DNA from: Salinivibrio kushneri
GTDB lineage: Bacteria; Pseudomonadota; Gammaproteobacteria; Enterobacterales; Vibrionaceae
Direction of reading: 5' to 3'
Length of the DNA: 64,000 nucleotides
NCBI RefSeq assembly: GCF_027286325.1
Contig: NZ_CP114588.1
Location: 1,575,317 to 1,639,316, forward strand
A program made the translations under genes and the position numbers. This document shows positions 1-8,300 of the stretch, in pieces (position 1 is the stretch's first letter; every line of letters starts with the position of its first letter). A model generated the notes under the pieces. It saw only the letters and a list, made by a program, of their open reading frames with translations. It searched no databases and was not told the DNA's origin.

Positions 1-496
1 GTGACGTGTCGCATGCTTGTTGCCACGCGCTGTCGAGTTCACACAAGGATCCGGTGAGCAAAGTCGAAACAAGGATTTGCCCGCCGGGTTTGACGACCCG
101 ACGCAGCTCCGCCAATGGCACATGCAAATCGTCGCACCATTGCAGCGCTAACGAACTAAACGCCAGATCGACACTGTTATCAGCCAGCGGCAAATGCTCC
201 GCATCTGCTTGTACGCCTAGCATGGCATCACCGCAGCGCGCTTTTGCCGTTGCAAGCATAGGAGCGCTGAGATCGAGTCCAATCACTGTTTTAGCGTGAG
301 TCATCCACTGCTGGGTGAAATAGCCGGTGCCACAGCCGACATCTAAGACGGTACTGAGATGGATAGCTTTTTGCTCTGACTCAGCCAATGCCATCAACCG
401 ATGGCCGACACGGCGCTGCAGCGTCGCACTGTCATCATAATGGCGCGCGGCTCGACCAAACGCTCGAGCAATCGCTTGTTTATCGGCCACGGTCAT
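1..496 (-). CDS. bioC: BioC, malonyl-ACP O-methyltransferase (partial)
   Basis: SAM-dependent methyltransferase that masks the malonyl-ACP carboxyl group as a methyl ester so that fatty-acid enzymes can build the pimeloyl chain of biotin. Translating the minus strand from the ATG at 496 gives about 165 residues that run off the left edge; the family is usually about 250-270 residues, so the C-terminus is missing. Visible are a BioC-like N-terminus (AFGRAARHYDDSA), SAM motif I (LDVGCGTGYFT, about residues 51-61) and a following DLSAPML segment. The start codon overlaps the bioF stop in an ATGA arrangement, which implies translational coupling. Family call is firm; only the missing end is uncertain. 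Confidence 0.9.
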   Translation of the reverse strand, partial: MTVADKQAIARAFGRAARHYDDSATLQRRVGHRLMALAESEQKAIHLSTVLDVGCGTGYFTQQWMTHAKTVIGLDLSAPMLATAKARCGDAMLGVQADAEHLPLADNSVDLAFSSLALQWCDDLHVPLAELRRVVKPGGQILVSTLLTGSLCELDSAWQQACDTS

Positions 497-1707
497 GCTG
501 TCACCCCACACGCTTTGTCGCTCGCTAATACCGGCTTAAGCGCCTCAATTAGTGCGGTAATATCTGTTTTTTGATGCTGCGCAGACAGGCTGATCCTTAA
601 TCGTGCCGTATTGGCAGGTACAGTCGGTGGCCGAATCGCTCCTACTCGGATATGGGCCTTCATCAAGGCGTGATTTACATGCTGTAACGCTGCCAAATCG
701 CCGATAATCAGCGGCTTGATGGGGCTAGGCGTCGCGAGCAATTGCGGCAAGGATTGAGTATTTATAGCGTGCGGTTCGCAAGCAGACGTCGTCTCTAACC
801 AGTCATGGAGGCCTTGCGCTAGCTGTTCGGCATGGGCGCTGAGTGTTTCTCGCCGCCAGTGCTCTGTTCGTGCCAATCGAATAGCATCCTCAATGAGTGC
901 CGCTTGCGCCGGTGGCATGGCCGTCGAGTACACATAATGGCGAGCGAACTGGCGCAAATAGTCAATGACGGTGGGAGAAGCCAGCACTGCCGCCCCCGCC
1001 ACGCCCAGAGCTTTTCCAAACGTCACGATTAAAATATCTGGCCGCGCGCCACGACTGATACTGCCCTCGCCTTCTTGCCCTAACACGCCAATCCCATGCG
1101 CATCATCCAGTGCCCAAAGCGCCCCCGATTGGTTGGCAATCGCGGCAAGGCTGTCGGTTGGCGACACATCACCATCCATGCTAAATACCCCTTCCGAGAC
1201 AATCAGCGATGCGGAAGGCTGGGTTTGCTTCGCGAGCAATTGGCGAAGGTGTGCCATGTCGTTATGACGAAACCGCCGCTGCGTGGCAGGGCTCAATACG
1301 CCGGCCTCAATCAAGGAGGCATGGTTGAGTTTGTCTTGAAACAAGGCATCGTCTTTACCCAACAGCGTAAACAGTAACGCCTGATTGGCAGCAAAACCAC
1401 TGTTAAACAGTATCGCTTGCGGGTAACCCAGCCAGTCACACAGCTGATCACAAAGGGATTGATGCGCGGCGGTAAAACCAGATACCACCGGCGAGGCCGT
1501 CGCGCCCACACCCCAGCGTTCGAGGTGCTGCTGCGCCTTTTTGACCAGCCGCGGGTCTTGCGCGAGGCCTAAATAATCATTACCCGCAAAGTTGCGCCAT
1601 GACTCGGCGACGGCATTGTCACCACTTTGCCGCCATAGGTCTTGTTGCTGACGTGCGGCCAGTTCGCCTTGGTAACGACGGATCAGCGCTGATGTTGTAT
1701 CAGTCAT
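493..1707 (-). CDS. bioF: 8-amino-7-oxononanoate synthase
   Basis: PLP enzyme condensing pimeloyl-ACP with L-alanine to 8-amino-7-oxononanoate, the second committed step of biotin synthesis; cytosolic. The 404 residues are slightly longer than the usual 380-390. Fold-type I alpha-oxoamine synthase features are present: NDYLGL near residue 43, DDAHG at 201-205 (PLP-binding Asp and His) and the Schiff-base lysine in TFGKALG (K232). The gene starts only 6 nt after the bioB stop with no clear Shine-Dalgarno, so it probably depends on coupling to bioB translation. It overlaps bioC by four bases at its 3' end. Order bioB-bioF-bioC matches E. coli. Confidence 0.96.
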   Translation of the reverse strand: MTDTTSALIRRYQGELAARQQQDLWRQSGDNAVAESWRNFAGNDYLGLAQDPRLVKKAQQHLERWGVGATASPVVSGFTAAHQSLCDQLCDWLGYPQAILFNSGFAANQALLFTLLGKDDALFQDKLNHASLIEAGVLSPATQRRFRHNDMAHLRQLLAKQTQPSASLIVSEGVFSMDGDVSPTDSLAAIANQSGALWALDDAHGIGVLGQEGEGSISRGARPDILIVTFGKALGVAGAAVLASPTVIDYLRQFARHYVYSTAMPPAQAALIEDAIRLARTEHWRRETLSAHAEQLAQGLHDWLETTSACEPHAINTQSLPQLLATPSPIKPLIIGDLAALQHVNHALMKAHIRVGAIRPPTVPANTARLRISLSAQHQKTDITALIEALKPVLASDKACGVTA

Positions 1708-1713
1708 GGGGAT

Positions 1714-2766
1714 TTAGACACTGGCATCGTAGAACAAATCGCCCTCTTGCGGGCGCGCTGCCACTCGCTCAGCCACTTGCTCAAGTAAGTCGTGCTCAGT
1801 GACTTGATCGGGCTTTTGGCTGACCGCTTCGCGATTAATACCCAGCTTTTTAAATAGCTGCATATCCGCATCTTCGTCAGGGTTTGGTGTGGTCAACAGC
1901 TTGCAGCCGTAGAATATCGAGTTGGCGCCAGCCATAAAGCACAAGGTTTGCATTTGCTCGTTCATGTCTTCGCGCCCGGCAGACAGTCGCACTGCCGATT
2001 TGGGCATCATGATCCGCGCCACCGCGATAATGCGGACGAAATCGAACGGGTCAACGTCATCGACGTTCTCAAGCGGTGTGCCTTTTACTTTGACCAGCAT
2101 GTTAATCGGCACGCTTTCTGGGTGAGCCGGCATATTGGCCAGCTCGACCAGCAAACCAGCGCGATCGCGGGCACTTTCACCAAGGCCAATAATGCCGCCG
2201 GAACACACCTTCATTCCCGCGTCTCGCACGTTAGATAAGGTATCAAGGCGTTCTTGATACGTCCGCGTGGTAATAATGTTGCCGTAAAACTCAGGTGAGG
2301 TATCGAGATTGTGGTTGTAGTAATCCAAACCTGCCTCAGACAAGGTCTTGGCTTGCTCTGCATCCAACATGCCCAGTGTCATGCAGGTTTCCAACCCTAA
2401 TCCTTTGACGCCTTGGATCATATCGAGCAAATATGGCATATCGCGTTGCTTGGGGTTTTTCCACGCCGCCCCCATGCAAAAGCGCGTCGCGCCTGAGGCT
2501 TTGGCTTTCTCCGCCGCTTCGAGCACGCGTTCCACTTCCATTAAGCGCTCTTTCTCAACATCGGTGCGATACCGCGCACTTTGCGGGCAATATTTGCAAT
2601 CTTCTGGACACGCGCCGGTTTTGATCGATAACAGCGTGCTGACTTGCACTTGGTTGGCAGGATGATATTCACGATGCACTTGCTGCGCTTCAAACAGCAA
2701 ATCCATGAAGGGTTTATCGAACAATGCTTGCACTTCCTGTGCGGTCCAGTTGTGTCTTATTTCCAC
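1714..2766 (-). CDS. bioB: Biotin synthase, radical SAM
   Basis: Radical-SAM enzyme that inserts sulfur into dethiobiotin. At 350 residues it has the family length, and the cluster ligands fall at the E. coli positions: C53, C57 and C60 (CPEDCKYC) for the 4Fe-4S/SAM cluster, and C97, C128, C188 and R260 for the sulfur-donating 2Fe-2S cluster. The start is GTG at 2766, preceded by a GGGGAAAA ribosome site. It is first gene of the leftward bioBFC operon and faces bioA across a 102-bp region holding a BirA-type operator, so repression by biotinyl-AMP-bound BirA is expected. bioD is not in the window; it may lie beyond bioC. Confidence 0.98.
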   Translation of the reverse strand: MEIRHNWTAQEVQALFDKPFMDLLFEAQQVHREYHPANQVQVSTLLSIKTGACPEDCKYCPQSARYRTDVEKERLMEVERVLEAAEKAKASGATRFCMGAAWKNPKQRDMPYLLDMIQGVKGLGLETCMTLGMLDAEQAKTLSEAGLDYYNHNLDTSPEFYGNIITTRTYQERLDTLSNVRDAGMKVCSGGIIGLGESARDRAGLLVELANMPAHPESVPINMLVKVKGTPLENVDDVDPFDFVRIIAVARIMMPKSAVRLSAGREDMNEQMQTLCFMAGANSIFYGCKLLTTPNPDEDADMQLFKKLGINREAVSQKPDQVTEHDLLEQVAERVAARPQEGDLFYDASV

Positions 2767-2824
2767 GCGGTTTTCCCCGTTGTTGTCGTTTTAATGCTTG
2801 GCTAGTCTACCCACAGACGTTAAC

Positions 2825-2857
2825 CTGTCAACACAACAAGATCATACTGGTTTACAT
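2825..2857. promoter_or_regulatory. Candidate BirA operator between bioB and bioA
   Basis: An imperfect inverted repeat CTGTCAACA - 15 nt - GGTTTACAT lies between the divergent bioB and bioA starts. The enterobacterial/vibrio BirA site is of the form TTGTAAACC-N14/15-GGTTTACAA; the right arm matches 8 of 9 positions and the left arm 6 of 9, with the right spacing. Position and gene context strongly favour BirA control of both operons. The right arm ends 11 nt before the bioA start codon, so binding would also block its initiation region. Confidence 0.72.
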
Positions 2858-2868
2858 CTGATTTATTT

Positions 2869-4149
2869 ATGAGCATAAGCACCCATTTTGACCGTGAACA
2901 TATCTGGCATCCCTACACCTCAACGCTCGACCCTTTGCCTTGCTTACCTATCTCACACGCAAGCGGCGCCGAGCTACACCTTGAAGATGGCACTGTTCTG
3001 ATTGATGGCATGTCGTCATGGTGGGCAGCCATTCACGGCTACAACCACCCTGCTTTGAACGCCGCGGCGCATCAGCAAATCGATAAAATGTCGCATGTGA
3101 TGTTTGGCGGTCTTACCCACCAGCCCGCAGTCTCGCTTTGTGAGCGCTTAGTCGCGCATTCACCCGCCCCGCTCACGCAAGTGTTTTTGGCCGATTCAGG
3201 CTCTGTATCAGTAGAAGTGGCGCTTAAAATGGCGATGCAATATTGGCAGGGACGCGGCGAGTCACGCGCACAGTTTTTGACCTTGCGTCATGGCTATCAT
3301 GGCGACACGTTCGCCGCCATGTCGGTGACGGATCCTGATAATTCGATGCACAAACTCTACAAAGGATTTCTGCCCCAGCATCATTTTGTGCCCTCCCCAC
3401 AAAGCCGCTTTGACGGTGACTGGAACCCTAACGACATACAGCCCATGCGCGAAGCACTGACTGCCCATCATGGCCAACTGGCCGCCGTGATCTTAGAGCC
3501 GATTGTGCAAGGCGCAGGCGGTATGCGCTTTTATCACCCTGAATACCTGCGTCAAGTGCGCGCTCTGTGCGATGAATTTGATGTACTGCTGATTGTGGAT
3601 GAAATTGCCACCGGATTTGGCCGAACTGGAAAACTATTTGCCTGCGACCACGCGGGGATCAGCCCAGATATACTCTGCGTCGGTAAAGCACTGACCGGCG
3701 GCTACATGACCTTGGCCGCCACGCTCACCACCCGCCATGTGGCCGATACCGTCTGCAGCGGTGATGCAGGCTGTTTTATGCATGGTCCTACCTTTATGGG
3801 CAATCCACTCGCCTGTGCCGTGGCCTGCGCCAGCATTGATACCTTGCTAGAAAGTGACTGGCCGCAGACGGTTGCGCACATCGAGCAACAGCTGAAAACT
3901 GGCTTAGCACCTGCTCGCGCATTGGAATGTGTGGCGGACGTGCGTGTGCTTGGCGCAATTGGCGTGATAGAGCTGACCGATCCGGTGAACCTGGCCGATA
4001 TTCAGCCTTTAATGACCGCCCAAGGCATTTGGGTTCGCCCCTTCGGCAAACTGGTGTATGTGATGCCACCCTACTGTATCCGCGACGACCAACTCCACCA
4101 ACTCACCCAAGGGATGATCACCGCAATTAAGCAGTTTTTTGGTGAGTAG
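2869..4149 (+). CDS. bioA: Adenosylmethionine-8-amino-7-oxononanoate aminotransferase
   Basis: PLP aminotransferase that uses S-adenosylmethionine as amino donor to make 7,8-diaminononanoate (DAPA) in biotin synthesis. The 426 residues match the family length. Class III aminotransferase motifs are visible: the SSWW segment near residue 49, [11 protein letters not shown] (D244) and the Schiff-base lysine in VGKALTGGY (K273). It is transcribed away from bioBFC, as in E. coli, and shares the BirA-type operator just upstream. A strong hairpin with a T-run follows 17 nt after the stop, so it appears to be a single-gene transcript. Ribosome site is weak. Confidence 0.97.
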   Translation: MSISTHFDREHIWHPYTSTLDPLPCLPISHASGAELHLEDGTVLIDGMSSWWAAIHGYNHPALNAAAHQQIDKMSHVMFGGLTHQPAVSLCERLVAHSPAPLTQVFLADSGSVSVEVALKMAMQYWQGRGESRAQFLTLRHGYHGDTFAAMSVTDPDNSMHKLYKGFLPQHHFVPSPQSRFDGDWNPNDIQPMREALTAHHGQLAAVILEPIVQGAGGMRFYHPEYLRQVRALCDEFDVLLIVDEIATGFGRTGKLFACDHAGISPDILCVGKALTGGYMTLAATLTTRHVADTVCSGDAGCFMHGPTFMGNPLACAVACASIDTLLESDWPQTVAHIEQQLKTGLAPARALECVADVRVLGAIGVIELTDPVNLADIQPLMTAQGIWVRPFGKLVYVMPPYCIRDDQLHQLTQGMITAIKQFFGE

Positions 4150-4166
4150 AGAGTCGATGACGCACA

Positions 4167-4199
4167 CACCGCCCCGTTGAATAAGGGGCGGTGTTTTTT
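4167..4199 (+). terminator. Rho-independent terminator after bioA
   Basis: Perfect 9-bp stem CACCGCCCC/GGGGCGGTG with a 9-nt loop, followed by six T residues, starting 17 nt after the bioA stop codon. Confidence 0.93.
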
Positions 4200-4233
4200 C
4201 TATCTGGGAAAGCGAGCAGTGCGGCTTTGTGCG

Positions 4234-4659
4234 TTACTCGTAGAGGTATCTTTCTTCCGGTTTATCGGATGAGTAAGCGACCAATTCCCACTCAAAACCG
4301 GCTTTGTCATAGAAATACATCCGCTTGCGGTGGGTTTCGTGCGCCATTGAACCATTGGGTTGATAACCTTTTTCAAGTAGACGTTCGCGGATGGTATCGA
4401 TGTCATCAATGATCAGGCCAATATGGTTCACGCCTTGAGATTTATAGGTACTGCGAGGCTGTATGCTGGGCTCTGAACTTGGGTTGGGCTCTTGCAGCGC
4501 AAAGTAGCAGTGCTCATTGCCCACATGCACCCAACGATATCCTTTTGGCGATTGTGCATCTTGGCGAATTTTAAAATCGGGGACAGCCACCGCCAAAAAC
4601 GCTAACGCCGCATCCATGTCTACCACAGTCATATTTACGTGTTCGATTGTTGTCATCAT
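4234..4659 (-). CDS. VOC (glyoxalase/dioxygenase superfamily) protein
   Basis: A 141-residue single-domain member of the vicinal oxygen chelate fold. The N-terminal IEHVNMTVVDMDAALAF and the second module (GVNHIGLIIDDID, near residue 78) are the paired beta-alpha-beta-beta-beta starts with metal-ligand histidines; a glutamate near the end (GFEWELVAY) is the usual last ligand. Such proteins act as lyases, dioxygenases or resistance proteins, and the substrate cannot be read from sequence. Two adjacent in-frame ATG codons follow AAAGGGAATGA; the first was used. It stands alone between the bioA terminator and the GNAT gene, so context gives no function. Confidence 0.8.
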   Translation of the reverse strand: MMTTIEHVNMTVVDMDAALAFLAVAVPDFKIRQDAQSPKGYRWVHVGNEHCYFALQEPNPSSEPSIQPRSTYKSQGVNHIGLIIDDIDTIRERLLEKGYQPNGSMAHETHRKRMYFYDKAGFEWELVAYSSDKPEERYLYE

Positions 4660-4788
4660 TCATTCCCTTTATCCGTGCTATCGAAAACTGAGCTTGGAAA
4701 GCTAAACATCGAGAGCAAGGGTAAAACCTCAATATAACTTGAGGTCAACGAACAAAAACAAAATCAGTGGTCTGGGGAAACATTAAAA

Positions 4789-5331
4789 TCACACTGCGGT
4801 GTAGGTGTAGATCCAGTCGTCGTAACAAACACCGCCAATTGCAAAGGCATCGGGGTCAATACGGCTGAGTTGAAACCCGACCTTTTCTAGCACGCGCGCA
4901 GAGGCAAGATTACCAGCAGTCACTGTCGCATTGATGATTCGCGCACCACCACGGTAGATAGCAAAATCGGTGACAGCCTGCAAAGACTCAGTCCCATAAC
5001 CACGCCCGTGATAAGGCGGCAACAGTAAATAGCCGACTTCCGCGACATCCTGCTCAAGCAAAAAGCCGGTGACGCCGATTGGCATTTGTGTCGCCGTCTC
5101 TACGATGACCAAACACAGCCAGTGCTTAGCGTCAGGAGACCAGGGTGTGAGCCGTTGCTCAAATCGGGCTTCAATGTCACCCAGTGGCATAGGATCAAAA
5201 CATTGCGCAATCACGGCATTGTCCGTGTGTAGGCGGTGGAACAACGGCCAGTCCGCTTTGATCATTGGCCGCATGCTCAGGCGTGGTGTTGTCAGCGGAA
5301 ACAGGCCTTTTTCTAACCGTGTATTTGTCAT
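4789..5331 (-). CDS. GNAT acetyltransferase, RimJ/RimL type
   Basis: A 180-residue N-acetyltransferase of the RimJ/RimL subgroup: LTTPRLSMRPM at the start (about residues 13-23), a central strand with VGYLLLPPYHGRGYGTESL (about residues 93-111) that supplies the acetyl-CoA pyrophosphate loop (GRGYGT), and NLASARVLEKVGF near residue 142. It could acetylate a protein N-terminus or a small amine such as an antibiotic; the sequence does not decide. Its ATG overlaps the stop of the upstream exporter gene by four bases, so the two are translated together and may act on the same class of compound. Confidence 0.85.
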   Translation of the reverse strand: MTNTRLEKGLFPLTTPRLSMRPMIKADWPLFHRLHTDNAVIAQCFDPMPLGDIEARFEQRLTPWSPDAKHWLCLVIVETATQMPIGVTGFLLEQDVAEVGYLLLPPYHGRGYGTESLQAVTDFAIYRGGARIINATVTAGNLASARVLEKVGFQLSRIDPDAFAIGGVCYDDWIYTYTAV

Positions 5332-6542
5332 GATGCCTCACTCGGGGTACTGGCGACGTTAACTTTCGGGGCGGCAAACCCGCGAAAGATATTATGCACA
5401 GAAAGCAACGCAAACACGCCCACCACCACACCAAGGTGCCAGGCTTCGCTAACGCCCAAACTCAATAGCGCCATACTCATCAACGCGGAAATAATCATCT
5501 GTCCACCACCGGAGAGCGCAGCGACGGTGCCGGCTTGGTTAGAGTAAGGTTGCATCACCTGCGACTGGGCGCACGGCAGCGCAATCCCGTTACCAAACAC
5601 CATAAAGAACTGCCCTATCATCAGCAGTAACGGATCCATCGGAGTGAACCATAACCAGACCGCAGAGATGAGCTGCATCACGGGTGCCATCAGCAGCATG
5701 CGCTTGGTGCCCAAACGCGGCCGAATGCGCGAAACCAACGCGCTACCCAATAATAAGCCACATGTTGGAATAAGCGCCCACAGCGCATATTGATCCGAGG
5801 TCATACCGATGCGCTCTTGCATTAAAAATGGCATCAGCGACACCGTGGTAATCACCAAGGTAAAATTCACCCAGCTAATACTGGCGAAATAAAGAAAATA
5901 CGGTGTTTTTAGCAGTGCGCCATAACGACCGAGGATCACCTTCACATTAGGCAACGGCGAACGAGCGAGCATGCTTTCTTTGAACAGGAAAAACAACACG
6001 CACCACACCAAGCTGGTGTACACCATCAGCAAAATAAAGATCGCCAGCCAGCCTAGGTTATGGTTTACAAAGCCACCAATCACAGGAGCGACGATGGGGG
6101 TCAACGACGCCACCATAATCAAATACGACATCGCTTGCGGCAGTTGATCCCCCGAATAAGAGTCACGAGTAAAGGCACGTGAGAGCACGGCACAACAGCC
6201 GGTGCCCATTCCTTGGATGCAGCGGCCAATGACCAGGCCAGTGAAACTGGCGCTAAAGCTCACCATCACGGTTAAACCAATCAAGGAGAGCAATACCCCA
6301 GCCAATAACACGCGGCGACGGCCAAGTGCATCTGAGATCGGCCCGTAGATAAACTGTGATGGCCCAAAGCCGAGTAGATAGGCAGAGATCAGCAGCTGGA
6401 CGTTGTCCATACTGAGATTGAAATCACGAGCTATCCAGGGCAAAGACGGAAATACTAAGCCCATACTGAACTGCCCAATACTGACGGTCAGGCATGCCAG
6501 CAACACGGGCGACCAATTAAATGGGCGGCTAGCCGATTGCAT
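5328..6542 (-). CDS. MFS drug-resistance transporter, Bcr/CflA-like
   Basis: Inner-membrane proton antiporter of the major facilitator superfamily, 404 residues, about 12 membrane spans. The loop GPISDALGRRRVLLAG (near residue 67) is the MFS motif A between helices 2 and 3, and LSRAFTRDSY / SLTPIVAPVIGGF (about residues 120-160) match the drug-resistance subgroup that includes Bcr. Start ATG is supported by TAGGAAATTGG upstream. It is the first gene of a two-gene leftward unit with the overlapping GNAT acetyltransferase, a pairing consistent with detoxification by modification plus export. Substrate is unknown. Confidence 0.85.
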   Translation of the reverse strand: MQSASRPFNWSPVLLACLTVSIGQFSMGLVFPSLPWIARDFNLSMDNVQLLISAYLLGFGPSQFIYGPISDALGRRRVLLAGVLLSLIGLTVMVSFSASFTGLVIGRCIQGMGTGCCAVLSRAFTRDSYSGDQLPQAMSYLIMVASLTPIVAPVIGGFVNHNLGWLAIFILLMVYTSLVWCVLFFLFKESMLARSPLPNVKVILGRYGALLKTPYFLYFASISWVNFTLVITTVSLMPFLMQERIGMTSDQYALWALIPTCGLLLGSALVSRIRPRLGTKRMLLMAPVMQLISAVWLWFTPMDPLLLMIGQFFMVFGNGIALPCAQSQVMQPYSNQAGTVAALSGGGQMIISALMSMALLSLGVSEAWHLGVVVGVFALLSVHNIFRGFAAPKVNVASTPSEAS

Positions 6543-6715
6543 CCAATTTCCTATGCGTTTTAGTGATGTGAGGAGGTAGACGTCGCGATCCTAGCACATG
6601 GTGGACCAACGAATAGCCACTATGGTAGCAGCAATAACTGTATGAGTGGTAAACAAATAGTGACGTTTGGCTATCGGCCAGCATTGCACTGACCGATTAT
6701 ATTGGTGACGGTTAC

Positions 6716-7513
6716 TTAGAATGCTGGCTCTATCGTGCCATTAAAGGTGTCTTGCAAAAATTGACGTGTTTTGTCGGACTGGAATAACGCAAGTAGTCGC
6801 TGATACGTCGGGTTATCTTGATCTTCTTTGCGTGCGGCCACCACCATAACGGCGAGCGGTGCCTCTTTGGATTCTAAGAAAATGCCCTGCTCGCTCGGAT
6901 CAAGCCCTGATGACATCACATAGTTCATAGTGATCGCCGCCGCATCGACATCTTGTAAGCTGCGCGGCAGTTGTGCGGCCTCGACTTCAACAAATTCGAG
7001 CTGTTTGGGATTAGATTGAACATCCTGCAGCGTGGCTTTAAAGCCAACATTGTCAGCCAACGTAATCAAACCTGCGTCTTCCAGCAATAACAACGCGCGA
7101 CCGGCATTGGTCGGATCATTGGGTATCGCAATTTGTGCGCCCTTGGCTAACCCCTCAAGACTGTCGACTTTGTCGGAATAAATCCCCATTCGCATTAAGA
7201 TAGAGCGACCAATCGACACCAACTCGCTATCATGGTTTTGGTTGAAATTATCGAGAAACGGCTGATGCTGATAGCTGTTTAGATCCAAGCTGCCATCCGC
7301 TAGCCCTGCATTAGGCGAGATGTAGTCAGAGAACTCCACGACTTCAACATCGATTCCTTCTTCTTTAGCTTGCTTAGCCACCGACTCAACCACTTGCGCG
7401 TGGGGACCTACCGTTGCGCCAATTTTAATCGTTTCATTCTCCTCCGCGCACCCTGTGAGGAATACCGCCGCGAGAAGTATCGCGAGACTTGCGCTGAGTT
7501 GTTTTATCTTCAT
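6716..7513 (-). CDS. metQ: MetQ/NlpA-family substrate-binding lipoprotein
   Basis: Periplasmic lipoprotein that delivers methionine to the MetNI ABC importer. The 265 residues start with a lipoprotein signal ending in LTGC (lipid-modified Cys near residue 22), followed by the family segment IKIGATVGPHAQV, the conserved NSYQHQPFLDNF region, and IPNDPTNAGRALLLL near residue 130. No metN or metI lies beside it, so either those genes are elsewhere or this copy is an orphan NlpA-like protein. Possible methionine-repressor boxes lie about 20 nt upstream. Start ATG is supported by AAGGTAAGGGA. The family is sure; the ligand is inferred. Confidence 0.87.
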   Translation of the reverse strand: MKIKQLSASLAILLAAVFLTGCAEENETIKIGATVGPHAQVVESVAKQAKEEGIDVEVVEFSDYISPNAGLADGSLDLNSYQHQPFLDNFNQNHDSELVSIGRSILMRMGIYSDKVDSLEGLAKGAQIAIPNDPTNAGRALLLLEDAGLITLADNVGFKATLQDVQSNPKQLEFVEVEAAQLPRSLQDVDAAAITMNYVMSSGLDPSEQGIFLESKEAPLAVMVVAARKEDQDNPTYQRLLALFQSDKTRQFLQDTFNGTIEPAF

Positions 7514-7531
7514 TCCCTTACCTTTTTAAAT

Positions 7532-7555
7532 AGCCATTTAGACTTCCAGAATGCC
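7532..7555. promoter_or_regulatory. Weak candidate MetJ operator upstream of metQ
   Basis: Three adjacent 8-bp units, AGCCATTT, AGACTTCC and AGAATGCC, match the met box AGACGTCT at 5, 6 and 4 of 8 positions. MetJ binds tandem boxes cooperatively and metQ is a standard target, so the location 19 nt before the start is suitable, but the sequence match is modest. Confidence 0.35.
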
Positions 7556-7603
7556 ATAACGGGTGTTGATGTCAATACGATTAGCTTGATGCTCGCTCTG
7601 GCT

Positions 7604-7631
7604 TGATCGCATTACCCACACTGCGCGTAAT
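7604..7631 (+). promoter_or_regulatory. Candidate RpoE/ChrR-type (ECF) promoter
   Basis: TGATCG, 16 nt, then CGTAAT, ending 36 nt before the start of the Lon-domain gene. The pattern resembles the TGATC / CGTA promoters used by sigma factors of the RpoE-ChrR group and recurs before rpoE (8235) and folE (21254). It suggests the Lon-domain gene belongs to the regulon of the sigma factor encoded just downstream. Confidence 0.5.
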
Positions 7632-7667
7632 GGAGAGCATGTTGAATCGATAGAAGGAGGCATAAGT

Positions 7668-8237
7668 ATGACCAAGCTGTTTCCTTTGCCCCTGTTTTTG
7701 CTACCAGGTGGCAGAGCAAAACTGCGCATTTTTGAACCCCGTTATTTGCGCCTCGTCCGTGAGTGCGCTGCAAACCAGGAGGGGTTTGTCCTGGCAATGA
7801 TGCAGGGGAAACGCCTATACAAATACGGCACGCTGGTCGACATCGTCGATTTTGAAACACTGCCCGACGGCTTGCTAGGGATCACGATCGCCGGTCGCCA
7901 GCGGGTAGAAATTATGTCGACGGACCAAGAAGCGGACAAACTTTGGGTGGGTGACATACGGGCTCTCAATGATTGGCCGCATGATGAGTATTTGAACGAT
8001 GACCAAGCCGACGATAAAGAGCGCATCGCATCCGGGCTAAAACATGTATTTGCAGCCCATCCTGAGCACGCAGAACAATATGAAGCGCCACCTTTTGACG
8101 ATTTAACCTGGAGTTGCCAACGTTGGCTGGAGATATTGCCGCTTTCTAACGCGCAAAAACAATGGTTTATTGCTCAAGAGTCGGCAGACGAGGCCAAAGA
8201 ATTCATTAGCCAACTGCTTGAAGAGCAAGTGGAGTGA
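7668..8237 (+). CDS. Lon substrate-binding (LON N-terminal) domain protein
   Basis: A 189-residue protein made only of the domain found at the N-terminus of Lon protease, without ATPase or protease parts. The start LFPLPLFLLPGGRAKLRIFEPRYLRLV is the signature of this domain (PUA-like beta barrel plus helices). Stand-alone copies are common in proteobacteria; their role is not established, though substrate or partner binding is plausible. A textbook AGGAGG site 7 nt before the ATG fixes the start. It is followed 63 nt later by the ECF sigma gene and carries a similar promoter-like motif, hinting at a shared stress response. Function in that response is inference. Confidence 0.85.
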   Translation: MTKLFPLPLFLLPGGRAKLRIFEPRYLRLVRECAANQEGFVLAMMQGKRLYKYGTLVDIVDFETLPDGLLGITIAGRQRVEIMSTDQEADKLWVGDIRALNDWPHDEYLNDDQADDKERIASGLKHVFAAHPEHAEQYEAPPFDDLTWSCQRWLEILPLSNAQKQWFIAQESADEAKEFISQLLEEQVE

Positions 8238-8260
8238 TCCAACTGGTTAACGTTACGTAT
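8235..8260 (+). promoter_or_regulatory. Candidate autoregulatory ECF promoter of rpoE
   Basis: TGATCC, 15 nt, then CGTAT. The TGA of the first box is also the stop codon of the Lon-domain gene. The box ends 40 nt before the rpoE ATG, a normal leader length. RpoE-ChrR group sigma factors usually drive their own operon from a TGATC / CGTA promoter. Confidence 0.6.
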
Positions 8261-8300
8261 TGGTAGCGAGATGGACGGCTTTGACAGATAGGACTCAACT

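Noticed and set aside
6..299. 97-codon open frame on the plus strand
   Set aside because: It lies antisense to bioC, whose methyltransferase motifs are unmistakable; composition is that of a shadow frame.
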